64,000 nucleotides of DNA from the NCBI GenBank assembly GCA_029204225.1, contig CM055099.1:49683294-49747293 (forward strand). Reading direction: 5' to 3'. The DNA comes from Diphasiastrum complanatum (taxonomy: Eukaryota; Streptophyta; Lycopodiopsida; Lycopodiales; Lycopodiaceae). The position numbers were made by a program, and so were the translations under genes. Under the pieces are notes generated by a model. That model was not told the DNA's origin. It ran no database searches and saw nothing but the letters and a program-made list of their open reading frames with translations. Shown in pieces: positions 11,535 through 24,294 of the stretch (its first letter is position 1; every line of letters begins with the position of its first letter).

Positions 11535-11977
11535 TGTTGCCAGCTTATCATCAACCCTAAAACAGTTGGAGAAACAAATATCCTAAGGCCGCTTACCAAC
11601 TTTGATAGATGCAAAATTGGAGTAAATGACAGCTAAGACATAAGATATTTTCTCTCAACACTTGTAAATATATATACTAGCTAAATCAAACTATGTAAGT
11701 ATTAATTGACTCTTTTTTTTTTTTTTCAATCATAGTTATCTGTAGCCAGCGTTATTATGCTCAGCAAGCTGAAGTTATTACTTCAAGCCATTGTACTCGC
11801 TGTTGATATTAATCAGAGTGCAATTTTTGTTTCACTATTGTGTTGTTCATTTGCGTAATCTGTATGAATTCTTCTTGTTGAATATTTCTGCTGCTAATTG
11901 TTGCATTTCCGTTCCTACACGCCGTGCTCAAATTCTTGAGCTTCCACTGTCGCTCATGCCCCCACGGTTTTACGACA
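11535..11977 (+). mobile_element. copia 5' LTR, family D
   Basis: The 3' end is fixed by TTTACGACA followed at once by a primer binding site. The 5' end is tentative: TGTTGCCAGC at 11535 is the first suitable TG start downstream of the tandem array. A TATA-like AATATATATA sits near 11670. No second copy is in the window to confirm the boundaries. The gag at 12121 belongs to this element. Confidence 0.55.
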
Positions 11978-11989
11978 TGGTATTAGAGC
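11978..11989 (+). other. primer binding site, initiator-Met tRNA
   Basis: TGGTATTAGAGC abuts the LTR end. It differs by one base from the TGGTATCAGAGC seen at several other elements here, which pairs with the 3' end of initiator-Met tRNA. Confidence 0.75.
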
Positions 11990-12120
11990 GGGCATTTTAG
12001 TAATCTATATATCTACTGTGGATTATCAGTCTTGTTTCTATCAAGACGTCTTACTAGCAAATGCGCAACCAACAATATTTTGATAGTCGTTGTTTCTACC
12101 AAAGATCTCGTTCAGCCAGA

Positions 12121-12985
12121 ATGGATCCATCATCTAGTTCATCTCTCATTGACAAACTCGATGGAGATAACTACCATCTCTGAAAATTCAAGATAAAGGT
12201 TATACTTCTAGCCAAAGAACTGTGGGACATCGTTGATGGCACATAGCTCAAACCAGAAGGTGATGCAGCCATCATCACCAAGTGGACAGTGAGAGATGGC
12301 AAAGCATTTGCCATGATTACTCTCAATATCAAGATCAGCCACATACGTGCTGCTCAAACCGCTAAGGATGCATGGGACATCCTAGCAACTCTTTACAACA
12401 TCAGAGACATTACTTCCAAGCTACATCTAAGGAAGAAATTTTTCACCCTCAGAATGTCTAACATAGATAGTGTTTCGAGTCATCTCAACACGTTCAAAAA
12501 TCTTATGGAACAGATGACTGCAACTGGCTCAGTCATAGAAGATTCTGATGCACTCATGACTCTATTATCGAGTCTACCTGAAGCCTACAAAAATTGGGTA
12601 ATGGCAATTTCTACCCAAGAGCACCTCACTCTATCAAGAGCAATTTCGCTACTCCTACAAGAGGAGATCAGAAGATCAGCTCCCTAGGCTCAGGATCAGA
12701 TCCTCAAGCTCTGTATTAAAAAAATCAGAAGTTTAGATCCAAGAGGTCTACACAGTCAGACTATCATGACAACAAGAGCAATATGCAATGACCTGTATCA
12801 AATACACCATCAACTTCAAAGTCTTCATCCTTCTAGCCAAGACAAAATCTATTCTGTAAAAATTGTAAGAGGACTGGTCACCTTATCAAGGCTTGTAGAA
12901 TGCTGCAATACAACAACAAAAGGAAGCAACAATTCCAATTACAAGCAAATGCTGCTTCCACCAGTCACTTGATCCAACAATAGGA
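12121..12985 (+). pseudogene. copia gag, family D, degenerate
   Basis: Starts with MDPSSSSSLIDKLDGDNY and reads through the usual copia gag helices (KDAWDILATLYN, LTLLSSLPEAYKNWV). A zinc knuckle, CKNCKRTGHLIKAC, lies at about 12852-12893 in another frame. Stops occur at 12181 and 12247, and after residue P of RRSAP (12685). The sequence is interrupted by a family-B LTR at 13051, so protease and pol are missing. A second, shorter copy of the same gag start lies at 24957-25163. Confidence 0.82.
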
Positions 12986-13050
12986 TGAAGATGAAGTTGT
13001 CTTCTTGAACAAAGTCGAAGAACAACAGGATCGATTCCTAGTATTTCGAC

Positions 13051-14311
13051 TGAAGAAACAAAATGTTTCTAGTGCCAAAGACTTGCTAGATCTCCACTCT
13101 GATTTTGAGAAAAGACACAAGAAACGTGAACAATTTTGTGACACACGACACAAAATTGTTTTGCGACACAAAATCATTCTTGCTCCATGAACGACCAAGA
13201 AGATCAACCAAGTACCATGGGGTACAAATATTTCATCAGATATCATGACATTAGCAAAAGTACTCTAGATCGTGGCTAATCTACCATTCTTGTAATTTAC
13301 GATTAGTTATATATGTTTAATCTTTCTAATTTGGAAGTTACACGATGTGACATGAAAAAGTTTGTGAAGTATATACTTTCTGTTTGATGCATGATACAAG
13401 TAAGTCAGATAGAAGACGAAAAATACAGAATACATGACCGCCTACATGCGAGAAAATTTTGTAGAGGATATGTAGATCCAGAAGTCTGCTAGTAAGCGAG
13501 ACATTATTCATGAGAACACTGTATTTCTCTCATGCCAATGCACTGTGTGGATCTGTTGCACAGTGCTTGAAAAGTCAGAAGATTAATAGATAATATTGTA
13601 GTGGTTATGCACATATTAATTTGTATGATTGTATGATCTCGAATGAATATTAGTTTGCTACTACTTGTGTGTCTGATTCACTTGTTTATTCAATTTTGCA
13701 CTTTGGTTTGATTTGTTGAATGCTATATTAATCTATTAACGTAGATTAGCAGTGTTTGTCTACACTTTGAAGGATTGTAGGAATGATATAGCCGATAGTG
13801 ACCAACAATCATATCTGAATTTTTGACAAACTGATTTTGTTCGCGAATGCTTTCGCTTCATGTTTCGCTTCGTTTTGCATAGCGATCACTTGCTTATAAG
13901 CGTAAATCAATTTCAGAGCTCACTTAAGTTTCGTTTCATTTCACTTCATTTTGTCTTGTTTCGTTTCGTCTCGTCTCATCTCGTTACAGAGCTTGATTGA
14001 TCTTTTCGTGAATTCTTCTCTTTCGTCTAATTTCGATTCATTTTGTTTCATTTTTTGCGATCTCTATGCTTTCAACATGAATCAATGTCAAAGCTCATTT
14101 AAGTTTCGCTTCGCTTCATTTTTTTCGTTTTTGTCTAGATTTCGTCTCATTTTGTTTCGTTATGTTACAGAGCCTGAGTGATCCAACACAAATTATTCTC
14201 GAACAGAAATAATTCGAGTTTTGCAAAACTGTTCGTGAATCGTTCGAGACTTTTATCAGTTTGTCACTAGAGTTCTAGCTGGAATTTGCATTTTCTTAGT
14301 GCAATTTTTTG
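13051..14311 (+). mobile_element. copia 5' LTR, family B (~1.26 kb)
   Basis: Starts TGAAGAAACAAAATG, the same start as at 19097 (+) and 9354 (-). It ends near TTTTTTGCA, four bases before a primer binding site, so it serves as the 5' LTR of the gag at 14400. It is unusually long for copia. Its last third (13850-14170) is rich in TTCGTTTC/TTCGCTTC words. It interrupts or abuts the family-D gag on its left. Confidence 0.7.
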
Positions 14312-14315
14312 CATT

Positions 14316-14327
14316 AGTGGTATCAGA
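14316..14327 (+). other. primer binding site, initiator-Met tRNA
   Basis: TGGTATCAGAGC, the canonical plant copia primer binding site, just downstream of the family-B LTR end. Confidence 0.88.
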
Positions 14328-14399
14328 GCCTTAGTCTGACATAGCTGAAAAGCTATCAGATCCAGGAGGTTAAGCATTCAAACAAAGAACCATCAACAA

Positions 14400-14965
14400 G
14401 TGAATAATACAAATTCAAAAGCAATGGCTTCAATTAACAGCATACAATCCAAGACCTATACAGTTCTAGATTCATCAGAATCTAACTTCCTAGCATGGAA
14501 GGTTAAGACCTCGTTGATATTAAAGGGAAAAAGATTATTCCCTTGGGTAAATGGCACCGAGGAGATGCCTACAACAACACACAAAGACCTACGTGAATGG
14601 AGGGAGAAGAATGACAAGGCAGTAGCCTTGTTATCATCATCCATCAAGGGTAGCTTGACTCTTGACTTGACTACACTCTCTAAACCAAAAGAGATGTGGG
14701 ATACACTACTCACAAGATTTCAGACGATCATCATGCAGTCAGATAATGATGCTTGAGGATCAGCTGACAAACTTGTAGTGGGATGGCAAAGACCTCACCT
14801 CTTTTGTTAGAAAAATGAAGGATCTATTCTTTTCACTACAAAATTTTGGAGCAGAAAATGCAGTGTCAGCAGAGAAGCAGCTCACGTATCTGTTGAGAGC
14901 CTTACCAAGATCCTTCCTGTTACATACCTATGTAACTAGTAGTACTTCAGACCCCTATTAGTCCA
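14400..14965 (+). pseudogene. copia gag N-terminal fragment, family B
   Basis: A copia gag with LAWKVKTSLILKGK and a KEMWDTLLTRFQ helix, open for 118 codons from 14400 (probable start ATG 14424). A frameshift near 14750 breaks it, and the other frame continues (KQLTYLLRALP) to about 14950. It ends where a different LTR-like sequence begins at 14973, so the rest of this element is lost or displaced. Confidence 0.8.
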
Positions 14966-14972
14966 TTTAGTG

Positions 14973-15900
14973 TTGGGGGCTACATGGCAAGGTACCCTTA
15001 GGATTAAGGGTATGTGCCCTTGGATAAAGACAGGCAAGTGACTATACCTTAGTCAGAGGTATGGAGTCATGAGACTCTTGGATAAGGGTTACCCTTAGGA
15101 TTAAGTGTAGGTGCCTTAGATAAAGGTACTAGTGTCCTTGATTAAGGACAGGTAGGTGTCTATGACTTGGATGGAGGTATGGAACCTAGAAAGGTCTTAG
15201 AAAGTCATTGGATAACTATATTTCTAAACCTTGGGCCTCAATCTTGAACCATATCACTTTATTGGTCTTGGACCAAAGTATACAAGCACAACTTGGGCAA
15301 TGGGTCCTAGTAGGAGGGTGCCCTCCTAAAGGGTCCATTGAGTTTCAAGTTCCACAAGAATAGTAATCAAAGAGTCATAAGTTATGGAAGATGTCTGATG
15401 ACCTTCCATAAGCCTATGAAGGCTCTTGAACTCCTCTAGGCCTCTCTCTTTCTCATTGGATGTGCATGTAGCTCCATAGTGTATCGGAGAGAACTAAATG
15501 CCATCTATATAAGAGGAGTAGGGCGCCCATTTGGAGGGAGAGAGATCTCTTTTGCTTACCTTGCTTAAGCTATAGTGTGGCTACTAGTGTGTAGAGTAAT
15601 TCTTGTGTGTAGTATGATAAGGGTTTAGATCTTGCTTATTGTTGTAAAGCTGACTCGGGTGCATCCAGCGTGCCCTGTAAGACTCAAAGGGGTGACACTC
15701 TCTAAGGTCCCAGAGCAAGTTAGAACGTCAAGGACTGAGCCTCCGACCTGTGGTGAGCCAGTCAAGTAGTCACAAGTCATGAGCTAGCTCTGGAGCTCGA
15801 GTCATGGCCTAGTCAGGAAAGCAAGTTGATTTGGCCGCCAAGACGGCTCTCGGGACCCATGTTTGGGAGCCAAATTGATTCTGCCAGGCTTGCCAGGCTT
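14973..15900 (+). mobile_element. Ty3-like LTR sequence
   Basis: Begins TGTTGGGGGCTACATGG and carries a TATA box (CTATATAAG, 15505-15513) followed by an AG-rich leader, a layout typical of an LTR promoter. Its first 250 bp contain internal repeats (CCCTTAGGATTAAG near 15000 and 15100). The CCCTTAG/CTAAGGG blocks recur in reverse complement at 11390-11470. I cannot find a clear 3' end, primer binding site or partner LTR, so family and boundaries are inferred. Confidence 0.45.
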
Positions 15901-17000
15901 AATTAGCAAAATAAAAACTAAGTCCTAAAAAGCGTGCTTTACCAGAAAGCACTATGTTTCAAACCAGAGGAGGTGCGCCGAATCACATCAGAACTATAGG
16001 GGGAGTCTGGCAGACAGAAACTTGGACAGCTCAACCAACGCCAGGAATCCAGTCGCCAGGTCTCAACTCCCTCTACCAGCACGAGCCAGGCACAATGCCA
16101 AGCACGTGTTGGTGGCCCCGAGACCAGTCAGTTTATGTATGAATGTAACCTCTTCCAAATCTAATAAAGTTGATCCTTGGAGATGATTACCATTTCGGTT
16201 TCGCCTCCGGGACTGGTCCAAGTGGAAGGACCCTTACTACAACCTTTTTGTGTCACTGGCGCCTAAGGGTCCATGTCATCGCCATGGGGCTTGCCGCTAT
16301 CCAATTGGTCAGTTTGTCTACCACTATGCCTTGGGTTTCATGTGTGGCTTGTCTTTGCCTTTGGTTACCTTTTGGAGACAGATTCTGAGTTGGCTTTCGG
16401 GTTGGTTGGGATTCCAGTTTTCTTAAGTCTGAATGGTTAAGCTTGTTACATTTATGAGTTGGCTTTTACATAAGCGCATGATGGATGAATGTTAGATTTA
16501 AGTGCGTGTTGGGGAAACCGCTCAAGTCCCAGCGCCCTTTGAGGCACCGGCGCAACACTTATGGTATGAGACATAAGTAGGGTTTGGATCTTGAGTAAAC
16601 TATGGTTTGTTGTGATATGCTTTTGATCTGTTTATGGTTAGCAAGGGGGTGCTAGATAGGTCTTGCTTGGAGCTTAGATCTAGCTATGGTTGGGTGGTGA
16701 ATACTTGAGGCCAGTTTGTTATCTTCCTATATGTTTAAGAGTAGGGACATAGGTGGAGGAGAGATCCTTACCTTTCTAGACTTCTTTAAGTTCTATTAAG
16801 ATCACCAATTAAATTTTTTTGGAGAAGATTATTGGCTTTCCAGGAAGCTTGTAGTTGGAGTTCCCAATGAATCTATTCTTCTTAAGAAAAGAGTAGTGAT
16901 CCTTATAGAATTGTTTAGGGACTGATTTTTTGACCATGGTTTGAGATTTTTGAACAAAGTATAGGTTTTGTTTCAAATACTTGAAAATCAAACTTAATAA
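15901..17000. other. no recognisable gene
   Basis: Mixed-composition DNA without domain signatures. Short frames at 15954-16142 and 16170-16388 show no family motifs. This may be the internal part of the LTR element to the left. Confidence 0.4.
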
Positions 17001-17560
17001 CTTTTTTTGGACTCACTCTTAACCCAAATAATCTCACTCTTGATATTTGGATTGAATTTGATTCGATTTGACAACACTATACCATAAATTCTCACAAGAA
17101 AAAAGGATCTACACTAGATCACATAAACTTGACATGTATACTTGACACAAAGATCAGATCCAATCACCCTTTTTGGAATCCCTCTTGACCCAAAGAATCT
17201 CACTCTTGAGATTTAGAATGGACATGAAATGGTTTGATAACAATCCATGTCAATAATTTTCACCAAGCATAAAATTTAGACATCTAGAGATTCACAAAGA
17301 TCCCAACCATGCATGAACACTCAAATATGGACTCCTCCCTGTTCTAGACTCCAAATGGGATCACAACTTGACCCTCACACTCTCACAAAGAAAGTTGAAT
17401 AGAGGTTATTTGAGTTTTATACATATAATGTCAAAAGTTTGCTCAAAAAATTGAATTCATTCACCCCTATTGGACTCCACCAAGTACCAATGACTCTACC
17501 TCTTTAGAGTTGGAATGAAATTCAAATTTTCAGAAATGTGCTACTTCTCTCTCACTAAGA
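17000..17560. repeat. degenerate long repeats
   Basis: Similar blocks occur near 17005, 17175 and 17465. Each has a GGACTC- or GGAATC-type start, then ACCCAAA-AATCTCACTCTTGA and a T/A-rich tail ending in GAATTTGAT- or GAAATTCAA-like words. The spacing is irregular (~170 and ~290 bp). Similar degenerate leader repeats occur in the young copia at 42205-42680, so this could be the leader of a minus-strand element. Confidence 0.45.
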
Positions 17561-17984
17561 TATGTGCTTACAAAGAGCTAATCCCACTTAGCAAAATTTG
17601 ATCACAATGAAGAAGACAAATTTTCCACCAAAGTCAAGAATTGAGCTACTAGTTCTTGCCCTCTACAAAGGAAGGAAGAATTGAAAATTTTGGATCAACC
17701 ACAACGCATATGCCTCACTCACCCTTATGACTTTAATTCAAGCCAAAAAAACACACTCACACACTTGAGTAGGGGTGAACAGTTTGACCTGGATATCAAA
17801 TTTTTCTCCTAGTACTTGCCAACAATTCTTATCACCTTGTATAGGTAGATTTTGCCTTTATGAGTATTTGTGCTTTAGAGATTCACTAAGATTTTACTTG
17901 GAGGACTGATCCAAGAGTGTCTTCTAGCATTTAGATGCTTCTAGACTCAGCCCTTTCACTTCTAAACAAATCTAGAATGAAGGT

Positions 17985-18165
17985 ATAATGGGTTTCCTCC
18001 TCCTCTTGAATAGCATCTCAAAAGCTATTCTTCCATCCAATATAGCACTCGGCCACCTATTGCGTAGAAAGTTAGCACACAATAAGGCTTGATCCCAAAA
18101 TGGTTTAGGAAGATTAGCACTAAACCTCATAGCTTTGGCACCTTCCAACAATACAAAAGCTTAGA
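17985..18165 (-). pseudogene. copia integrase fragment, out of order
   Basis: Reads AKAMRFSANLPKPFWDQ and NRWPSAILDGR, the end of the copia integrase core, matching IN of the 1317-aa polyprotein at 38033-41986. On the minus strand it comes after the RT fragment, whereas copia order is IN then RT. The junction is near 18165. This is a rearrangement, not a point-mutated element. Confidence 0.75.
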
Positions 18166-18880
18166 TCTGGTCTTGTGATGGTTAGATATATAAGTCAACC
18201 AACTAGCTTTCTATAGAGAGTAATGTCCTCAAAGGAGCTTTCATTACCTCTTATAATTAGCTTTACATAGGAGTAATCTTTCATTACTCCATAGGTGTAT
18301 CACAACACTTTGCTTCTACTATATGAAATCATCTTAGAATAAAAGTAGCATACTTCTCTTGACAAATGAAAGTAGATTGAGAATATCTAATCACTTCTAT
18401 TCCTAAAATGTAATGCAAATGACAAAGATCATGCATCTCAAACTCCTTCATGAGAGCACTCTTGATATCATCAACATCTTGATTGTTTCCACCAGTCAAG
18501 ATGATATCATCCACATAGATTAGCAAGATAGTAACATCATTTCCAGCAAATCTAAAATATAATAAATGATCATACTCACTCATAACAAAATTTTGAGAGA
18601 TTAATAATGTGTTAAGTTTGGCATACCAACAACTTGGTGCTTGCTTAAAACCATACAAACTCTTTTGTAGAAGACACACATGATTTGGCTTTGTAGGTGA
18701 AATGTAGCTCTCAAATTACTCCATGTACACTTCCTCCTCAAGGTCACCATTCAAAAAAGCATTTGTAATGCCCATTTGCCATAGATCCCATCCAAAAAGA
18801 GTAGCAAGAGAGATGATGTCCTAAATGCTAACCATCTTTGCCATGGGTGCAAAGGTCTCATCATAATCAATTAGTGCAAG
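18166..18880 (-). pseudogene. copia reverse transcriptase fragment
   Basis: Open from 18679 to 18329 and readable outside that with stops. It has ITNAFLNGDLEEEVYME, SLYGFKQAPSCWYAKLN and an intact YVDD active-site motif (LLIYVDDIIL, about 18500-18530). It then enters the TRPDLSF region before the IN fragment. The 5' side ends at 18880, where a plus-strand LTR and polypurine tract begin. Confidence 0.85.
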
Positions 18881-18886
18881 AGGGAG

Positions 18887-19096
18887 TGTGAAAATTGTCA
18901 ACTAGTTTGATATTCTGGTCATATTTGTTGATTTGGTTATATTAGTCTAAAAGCATTTTAATTACCACTTTTAGAAAGTGAGGGAAAGTAGAAAGTCAAG
19001 TTTTGACACATTCAAATATAAATGTTAGATACATTGAATTTAGTCCACATTAATGATAGGGTTTTAATTATGGAAGAAAATCAAGCTCATTAATGA
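18887..19096 (+). mobile_element. copia LTR fragment, family A, with polypurine tract
   Basis: AAGAGGGAG (18878-18886) followed by TGTGAAAATTGTCAACTAG is the same polypurine tract-LTR junction as at 38037-38047 (minus strand). The match to other family-A LTRs runs to about 19096, where a family-B LTR starts. The element that owned this 3' LTR is not present to its left; an antiparallel RT fragment is there instead. Confidence 0.72.
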
Positions 19097-19665
19097 TGAA
19101 GAAACAAAGTGTTTCGAGCCACAAAGCTTTGCTAGCTTTCGAGCTCAAGTCTACGGAAACACAAGGGAGCATCCCAGACACGATTACTAGAGCTTTGAAG
19201 ACTGAAGGCCCGAAGATGACAATAAAATGTTCGTTGACTAGAGGCCACTTGAACACAAAAGAAAAATGTTCGTGGACCCAAGACAACCTAATGACAAGGC
19301 CAAAGAGGGAGAAGAAGACACGAAGACCCAAGGGGCGGCGGGTCTCCACGTGTCAAAGTAGAAAGGAGATTGTGAAAGTACAAGGAGAACATCATCCTCC
19401 AGAGACTAACAGGATACCGTTGGAACGTGCCTAATCAGCCATTTTTGTAATCTCTTGATCAACTAATTGTGTCCTCCTCTCTATACACATGAAGATCGTA
19501 ATTATTGATTATGCAGATGCAAAGAATCAGATTGGTAGTATACCAATGTAAGCTGAGCACCGTGTAGCCAGCTAATGTTCTAGAAGTCGGCTAGTAAGCG
19601 TGACAAGTTTTGATTCATGAAAGATAGAGTTTCTTTTGTGAAGTTTTTAGCACGTGTGAACTTCA
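19097..19665 (+). mobile_element. copia LTR fragment, family B
   Basis: Starts TGAAGAAACAAAGTG, inside a family-A LTR. It matches the copy at 13051 at the start and again at about 19585-19625 (AGAAGTCGGCTAGTAAGCG versus AGAAGTCTGCTAGTAAGCG). The 3' end is not found. The 113-codon frame across it is within LTR sequence and is not a gene. Confidence 0.6.
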
Positions 19666-19699
19666 CCACACACCCTACAGGATCTTACTGAGGTGTTGT

Positions 19700-20365
19700 G
19701 ATTGCACAAGATTGATCAAAGAACAGTATGCTTGAAAAATCTAAGGCAAGAGCACAATGGCATACATCTGATGAAAAAATCTAACTCTTCACTATGAGAA
19801 GTGAATGTCAGAAATAATTCTAAGTGTTCAGTATGGGAAAAAGAGGCTGCTCTTGGGTAGAGAGAGAAAATCATACATAGAAAACTCGGGTAGAGAGAGA
19901 ATGAGTCCAAAACACCAAAATCTCAATATTCACAATATGGCAAAACATGCCCAGCTTTTCCTACATGAGAGAGACTCGAATTCCGACAGTGGAATTGCAT
20001 GGAAAGTCCACTTAACTGAACTAATTCAACTACCAGAGATACACATGTGTAACTGCATGCATGTATGGTGCATGTACATCATGTCAACTCATAAAATTGC
20101 CTAGACATGTGTAGATCACAGAAACTACTTTGCATGTTGCATGCACTGATTGCATGTGGCTTGCATGCATACAGTAAGACTTTGCATGCTATCAACACAT
20201 TTGCATGTCATTACAATTGAACCTATCTAACTCAAATCCGAGCTACACTAGAAGGAATGTGCTCAATTCACCCTCTTTATATGTACAGCATGAAATCTTG
20301 TGGAAATTATCATGGTCATGACCCCAAACTCGAGATAGGAAAATAATATTTTAATAATCTTCACA
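19700..20365 (-). mobile_element. 3' LTR of the copia element at 20380-24294, family E
   Basis: On the minus strand AAGGAGGAG (polypurine tract, 20366-20374) is followed by TGTGAAGATTATTAAAAT at 20365, just after the RNase H stop. The far boundary is a guess because no second copy is in the window. Confidence 0.6.
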
Positions 20366-20379
20366 CTCCTCCTTAAAAT

Positions 20380-23300
20380 TTATGTTCCTATCAACATAGA
20401 TTTTGAAATTAGGCCAAGGTTAGACCTCATCTTCATAAAGACATTCTTGAGTAGTGGCTTGGTGAGAAGATCTGCAACACAATCTGAAGATGAAACATGC
20501 TCCAATGAGATCTCTCCTCCAATGACTTTTTCTCTTACAAAATGATGAGCCACTTCAATATGCTTGCTCCTTGCATGAAAGGCTGGATTATTTGCAAGAG
20601 CTTGAGCAGAAATGTTATCATTAGTGAATAATTGGTAAATCTTCATCTGCATAACACTTAAGCTCCAAAAGTAGCCTTTTGATCCATAAAACCTCCTTTG
20701 TTGTGGTTGTAAGAGATTTGTATTTAGCTTCACAAGATGATAAGGAAATAGTTGCCTGCTTCTTTGACAACCAAGAAACCAAATTTTCTCCAAGAAATAT
20801 AGTGTAAGCACTTGTGGATTTTCTATCCAACCTGTCTCCTGCAAAATCAGAATCTGAAAAAGCAATCAAGGTCAGATCTTCTCCTTCATAGTATAGTCCA
20901 TAATCCAAGGTAGAAGATATATACCTCAAGACTCTTTTAGCCAACTTCCAATGATATAACTTTGGATTATGCATGTGTTGACTCAGCTTATGAACACAAA
21001 AGCTTAGATCAAGCCTAGTCACTGTTAACCAAATAAGTGAGCCAATAAGACTCCTATAAAGAGTGATGTCCTCAAAGTATTTTTTATCATCTTTAATAGG
21101 AACTTTTACAGTGTGCTCCATAGGTGTATCTATGCCTTTACAGTTCTCCATATGAAATTTTCTGAGCATGGAAAATGCATATCTACTTTGGCTTATAAAT
21201 GCATGACCTTTCCAAAAATCTATTTCAAGGCCAAGAATATAGTGAAAAACTCCTTAAGTCCTGCATTTTAAACTCAATACCAAGTGCATGCTTAGTTTCT
21301 TCAACTAACTTCTCACTGTTTCCAAGAAGAATGCTATCATCTACATAGATGAGAAGAATAATTACAAAGTTATCTACAAACTTATAATACAGAGAAGGGT
21401 CATATTCACTTAGACAAAATCCGAGTGATATGAGATAAGAATTGAGCCTTGCATACCAAGACCTTGGTGCCTGTTTCAGTCCATACAGACTTTTGAACAA
21501 AAGACAAGCTTTTGATTTATCACCTTCCTTCACAAAACTTGGAGGTTGCTCCATATAAATCTCCTCCTCAAGGTAACCATTGAGAAATGCATTAGAGACA
21601 TCAAACTGGAACATACTCCATTTGTGAAAACATGCAAGAGAGATGAGTATTCGAATTGTTACCATCTTTGCAACTGGTGCAAAGGTATCTTCATAATCAA
21701 GACCGTTAATCTGAGAGTAGCCTTTAGCACAAAGTCTTGCTCTATACTTATTGATAGATCCATCATGATTATACTTGATTCTGAATACCCACTTACATCT
21801 GATCACGTGCATGTTGTTTGGTGGCTCCACAAGCTCCCATGTGTTATTTGACATCAAGGCTTCAAATTCTTGGGTCATTGCTTCAACCCACTTCTTGGAT
21901 TGAAAAGCTTCTTGGACATCCTTAGGCTCTTCATCTGATATAAAAATTGCATGATAGGAAGTTTCACCTTCCACTTGCCTTCCTTCTTCATCATATGTGA
22001 GCCTCCTTGGCTCAGATCTTGCTCGTGTAGAACTTCTTGGCGTGATAGCTTGAATCTGCTCCTCCTCAAGCCTCGGCCTCACCTCTTCTTGAACATCATC
22101 AAGGTTGATAATTGATCTTGCATGTCTCTCTTTGATCTGAGCATCATCCAAGTTAAATTTCTGATCTTCATGGAAGACCACATCTTTACTAACAACATTT
22201 TTGTCAGTAGAGGGCAAATAAATCTTGTATGCTTTTTTAGTAGATGCATAATACACAACCAAAAATCCTAAGATGGTCTACCTTAGGCTTTTTCTTATAC
22301 AACATCTCAAATGGTGTCTTTCCTCCTATTGCAATATTTGGAAGCCTATTACAAAGATAGTTTGCACATGCAACTGTCTCTTCCCAAAATTCTTTAGGCA
22401 GAGAAGCTTCCAGCCTAATGGCTTTTGCACATTCACACAAAGTTCTATTTTTTCTCTCAGCAACTCCATTTTTCTGAGGAGTATATGAACAAGAAAACTC
22501 TCTTTGAATACCCTCTCTCTCACAAAAGTCTTTAAACTTATTGGAAGTGCATTTCCCTCCACTATCACTTCTGAAAGCTTTTATCTTGAAAGGAAACTGC
22601 TTCTCTACATAAGCTTTAAAAGTAAGAAAAACATCATAAACCATGGCTTTTGAAGACAACATATAGATCCAAGAATGTCTTGTATAATCATCTACAAAAG
22701 AGACAAATCAGTTGGCTCCTCCTTTGCTCTTAGTTGATAAGAAATGAACATCTGAGTGTACAAGTTCAAATGGTTGCTTTGTCTTGATACTTGATCTAGG
22801 AAAAGGCCTTCTGTGTGACTTTGCCAGCACACAAGCTTCACAGGTAGAAGCTCCTTTGACAGTGTCTTTGGTAGACCAACAACTTTTCCTTCTTTGACCA
22901 TAGATTGCATGGCTTTGAGATTGGGATGACCCAATCTCTTATGCCACAGATCCTCCTATAGAATCTTGGTCTCATAAGCAATATCTGAAATGTTAGCACT
23001 CTCCCTAGAATCTAGTTTGTATAACTTACCAATTCTAGATCCTCTAGCAATAACTTCATTTTCTCTTGAGATTATACACTTGTCAACTTGAAACTTGACA
23101 TCCAATCCACTATCAAACAATTGTCCTACACTAATGAGATTCTTAGTCAACTTAGGTACATACAGTACATCTTGTAAGCAAATTTTTTTTGATGATGATG
23201 CATGTAATGGAATACTACCTATTCCTTCAATCCTACACTCTACATCATTAGCAGTATAGATTGACCTTTTTGCACCTAAATATGGCATGAGATTAGTGAA

Positions 23301-24294
23301 AGAGTTCCTAGAACTAGACATGTGGGAACTAGCCCCACTATCTATCCACCAAACTTCTTCATTCTTAACAGAAAGAGATGAGAAAGTAGACATCATTAAT
23401 GAATCCTCTCTTTCCCTCTCTACACCCTCACACTCATCCTCATTAGTAAGGTTAGCTTGCTTAGATTGGTTCTTCTTCTTGAAACAATTTGATGCATAAT
23501 GTCCTTTCTTTCCATAGAAAAAACACTTGATCTTTGACAGCTTCTTCTTGCCACTGGATGTTGCACCTTGTGAGGACTGATCCTCACCACCTTCTTTGGC
23601 TTTGTCCTTCTTGAAGTGTTGTTGTCCTTTGCCCTTGCCTCTTGACTTGTCTCTGATGAAGAGTGCTTTGTCATCTCCACCATCTTTCAATGAAAGTTTG
23701 TTGATCCTCAGCATCTTGTTCTCTTGCCTACTTTCTTCAGCAATGAGAACACCTTGTAGTGTCTCCAAGGATGAAAGATCCTCTCTGACAACATAAGTCT
23801 ACACAATATTTTCATACTCATCTCTAATTCCATTTAGGACTAATTATACAAGTTCAGTGTTCTTAAGAGCATTACTAATACCAGCTAACTCTTGATGAAG
23901 ATCCTTAACTCTCATGACATATAATGAAGCACTCTCATCTACTCTCTGATAACTTAGAAATATTTGGTTTCTGAGTGTAAGCAATCTAGAAGTATTTTTG
24001 ATCTCATAGATTGTTTTTAGAGTATCCAAAGCTTCCTTGGTAGTGGTGCATGTACTGATCTCTCTTAACACTTCATTGGTAGCATTTATTTTTATAAAAT
24101 GAAGGGTAATTTTGGTTCTTTTGTGGAATGCTGCAGCTTCATTAGGTGCAGCAGCTTCTTCTTCAGCTCCACTCACAATATCCATTACATCATGTAGAAT
24201 CAACAATGATGACATTCTGATCTTCCACATTGCATAATTGGAAGATGTTAATCTCTCACTGTGCTCTAAGAAATGTGAACCAGATTAAGACATC
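20380..24294 (-). pseudogene. copia gag-pol, family E, all domains present but disabled
   Basis: Domains in minus-strand order: gag (24294-23620), zinc knuckle CFFYGKKGHYASNC with the second Cys changed to Tyr, protease WWIDSGASSHM (about 23325-23357), pre-integrase zinc region (22940-22850), integrase (22850-22237, with CSYTPQKNGVAERKNRT), RT (22262-21225, YVDD intact as LLIYVDDSILL), and RNase H (21170-20380). Lesions: a stop as the third gag codon (ATG TCT TAA at 24294), stops near 23843 and 23802, a stop at 22955, frameshifts near 22850 and 21245, a small deletion near 22250, and a shift in RNase H near 20640. It is a recognisable full-length relic with long coding stretches. Confidence 0.92.

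Noticed and set aside
19093-19434. 113-codon plus-strand ORF as a possible host gene
   Set aside because: It lies wholly in a family-B LTR that recurs at 13051 and 8376-9354 without the frame being conserved.
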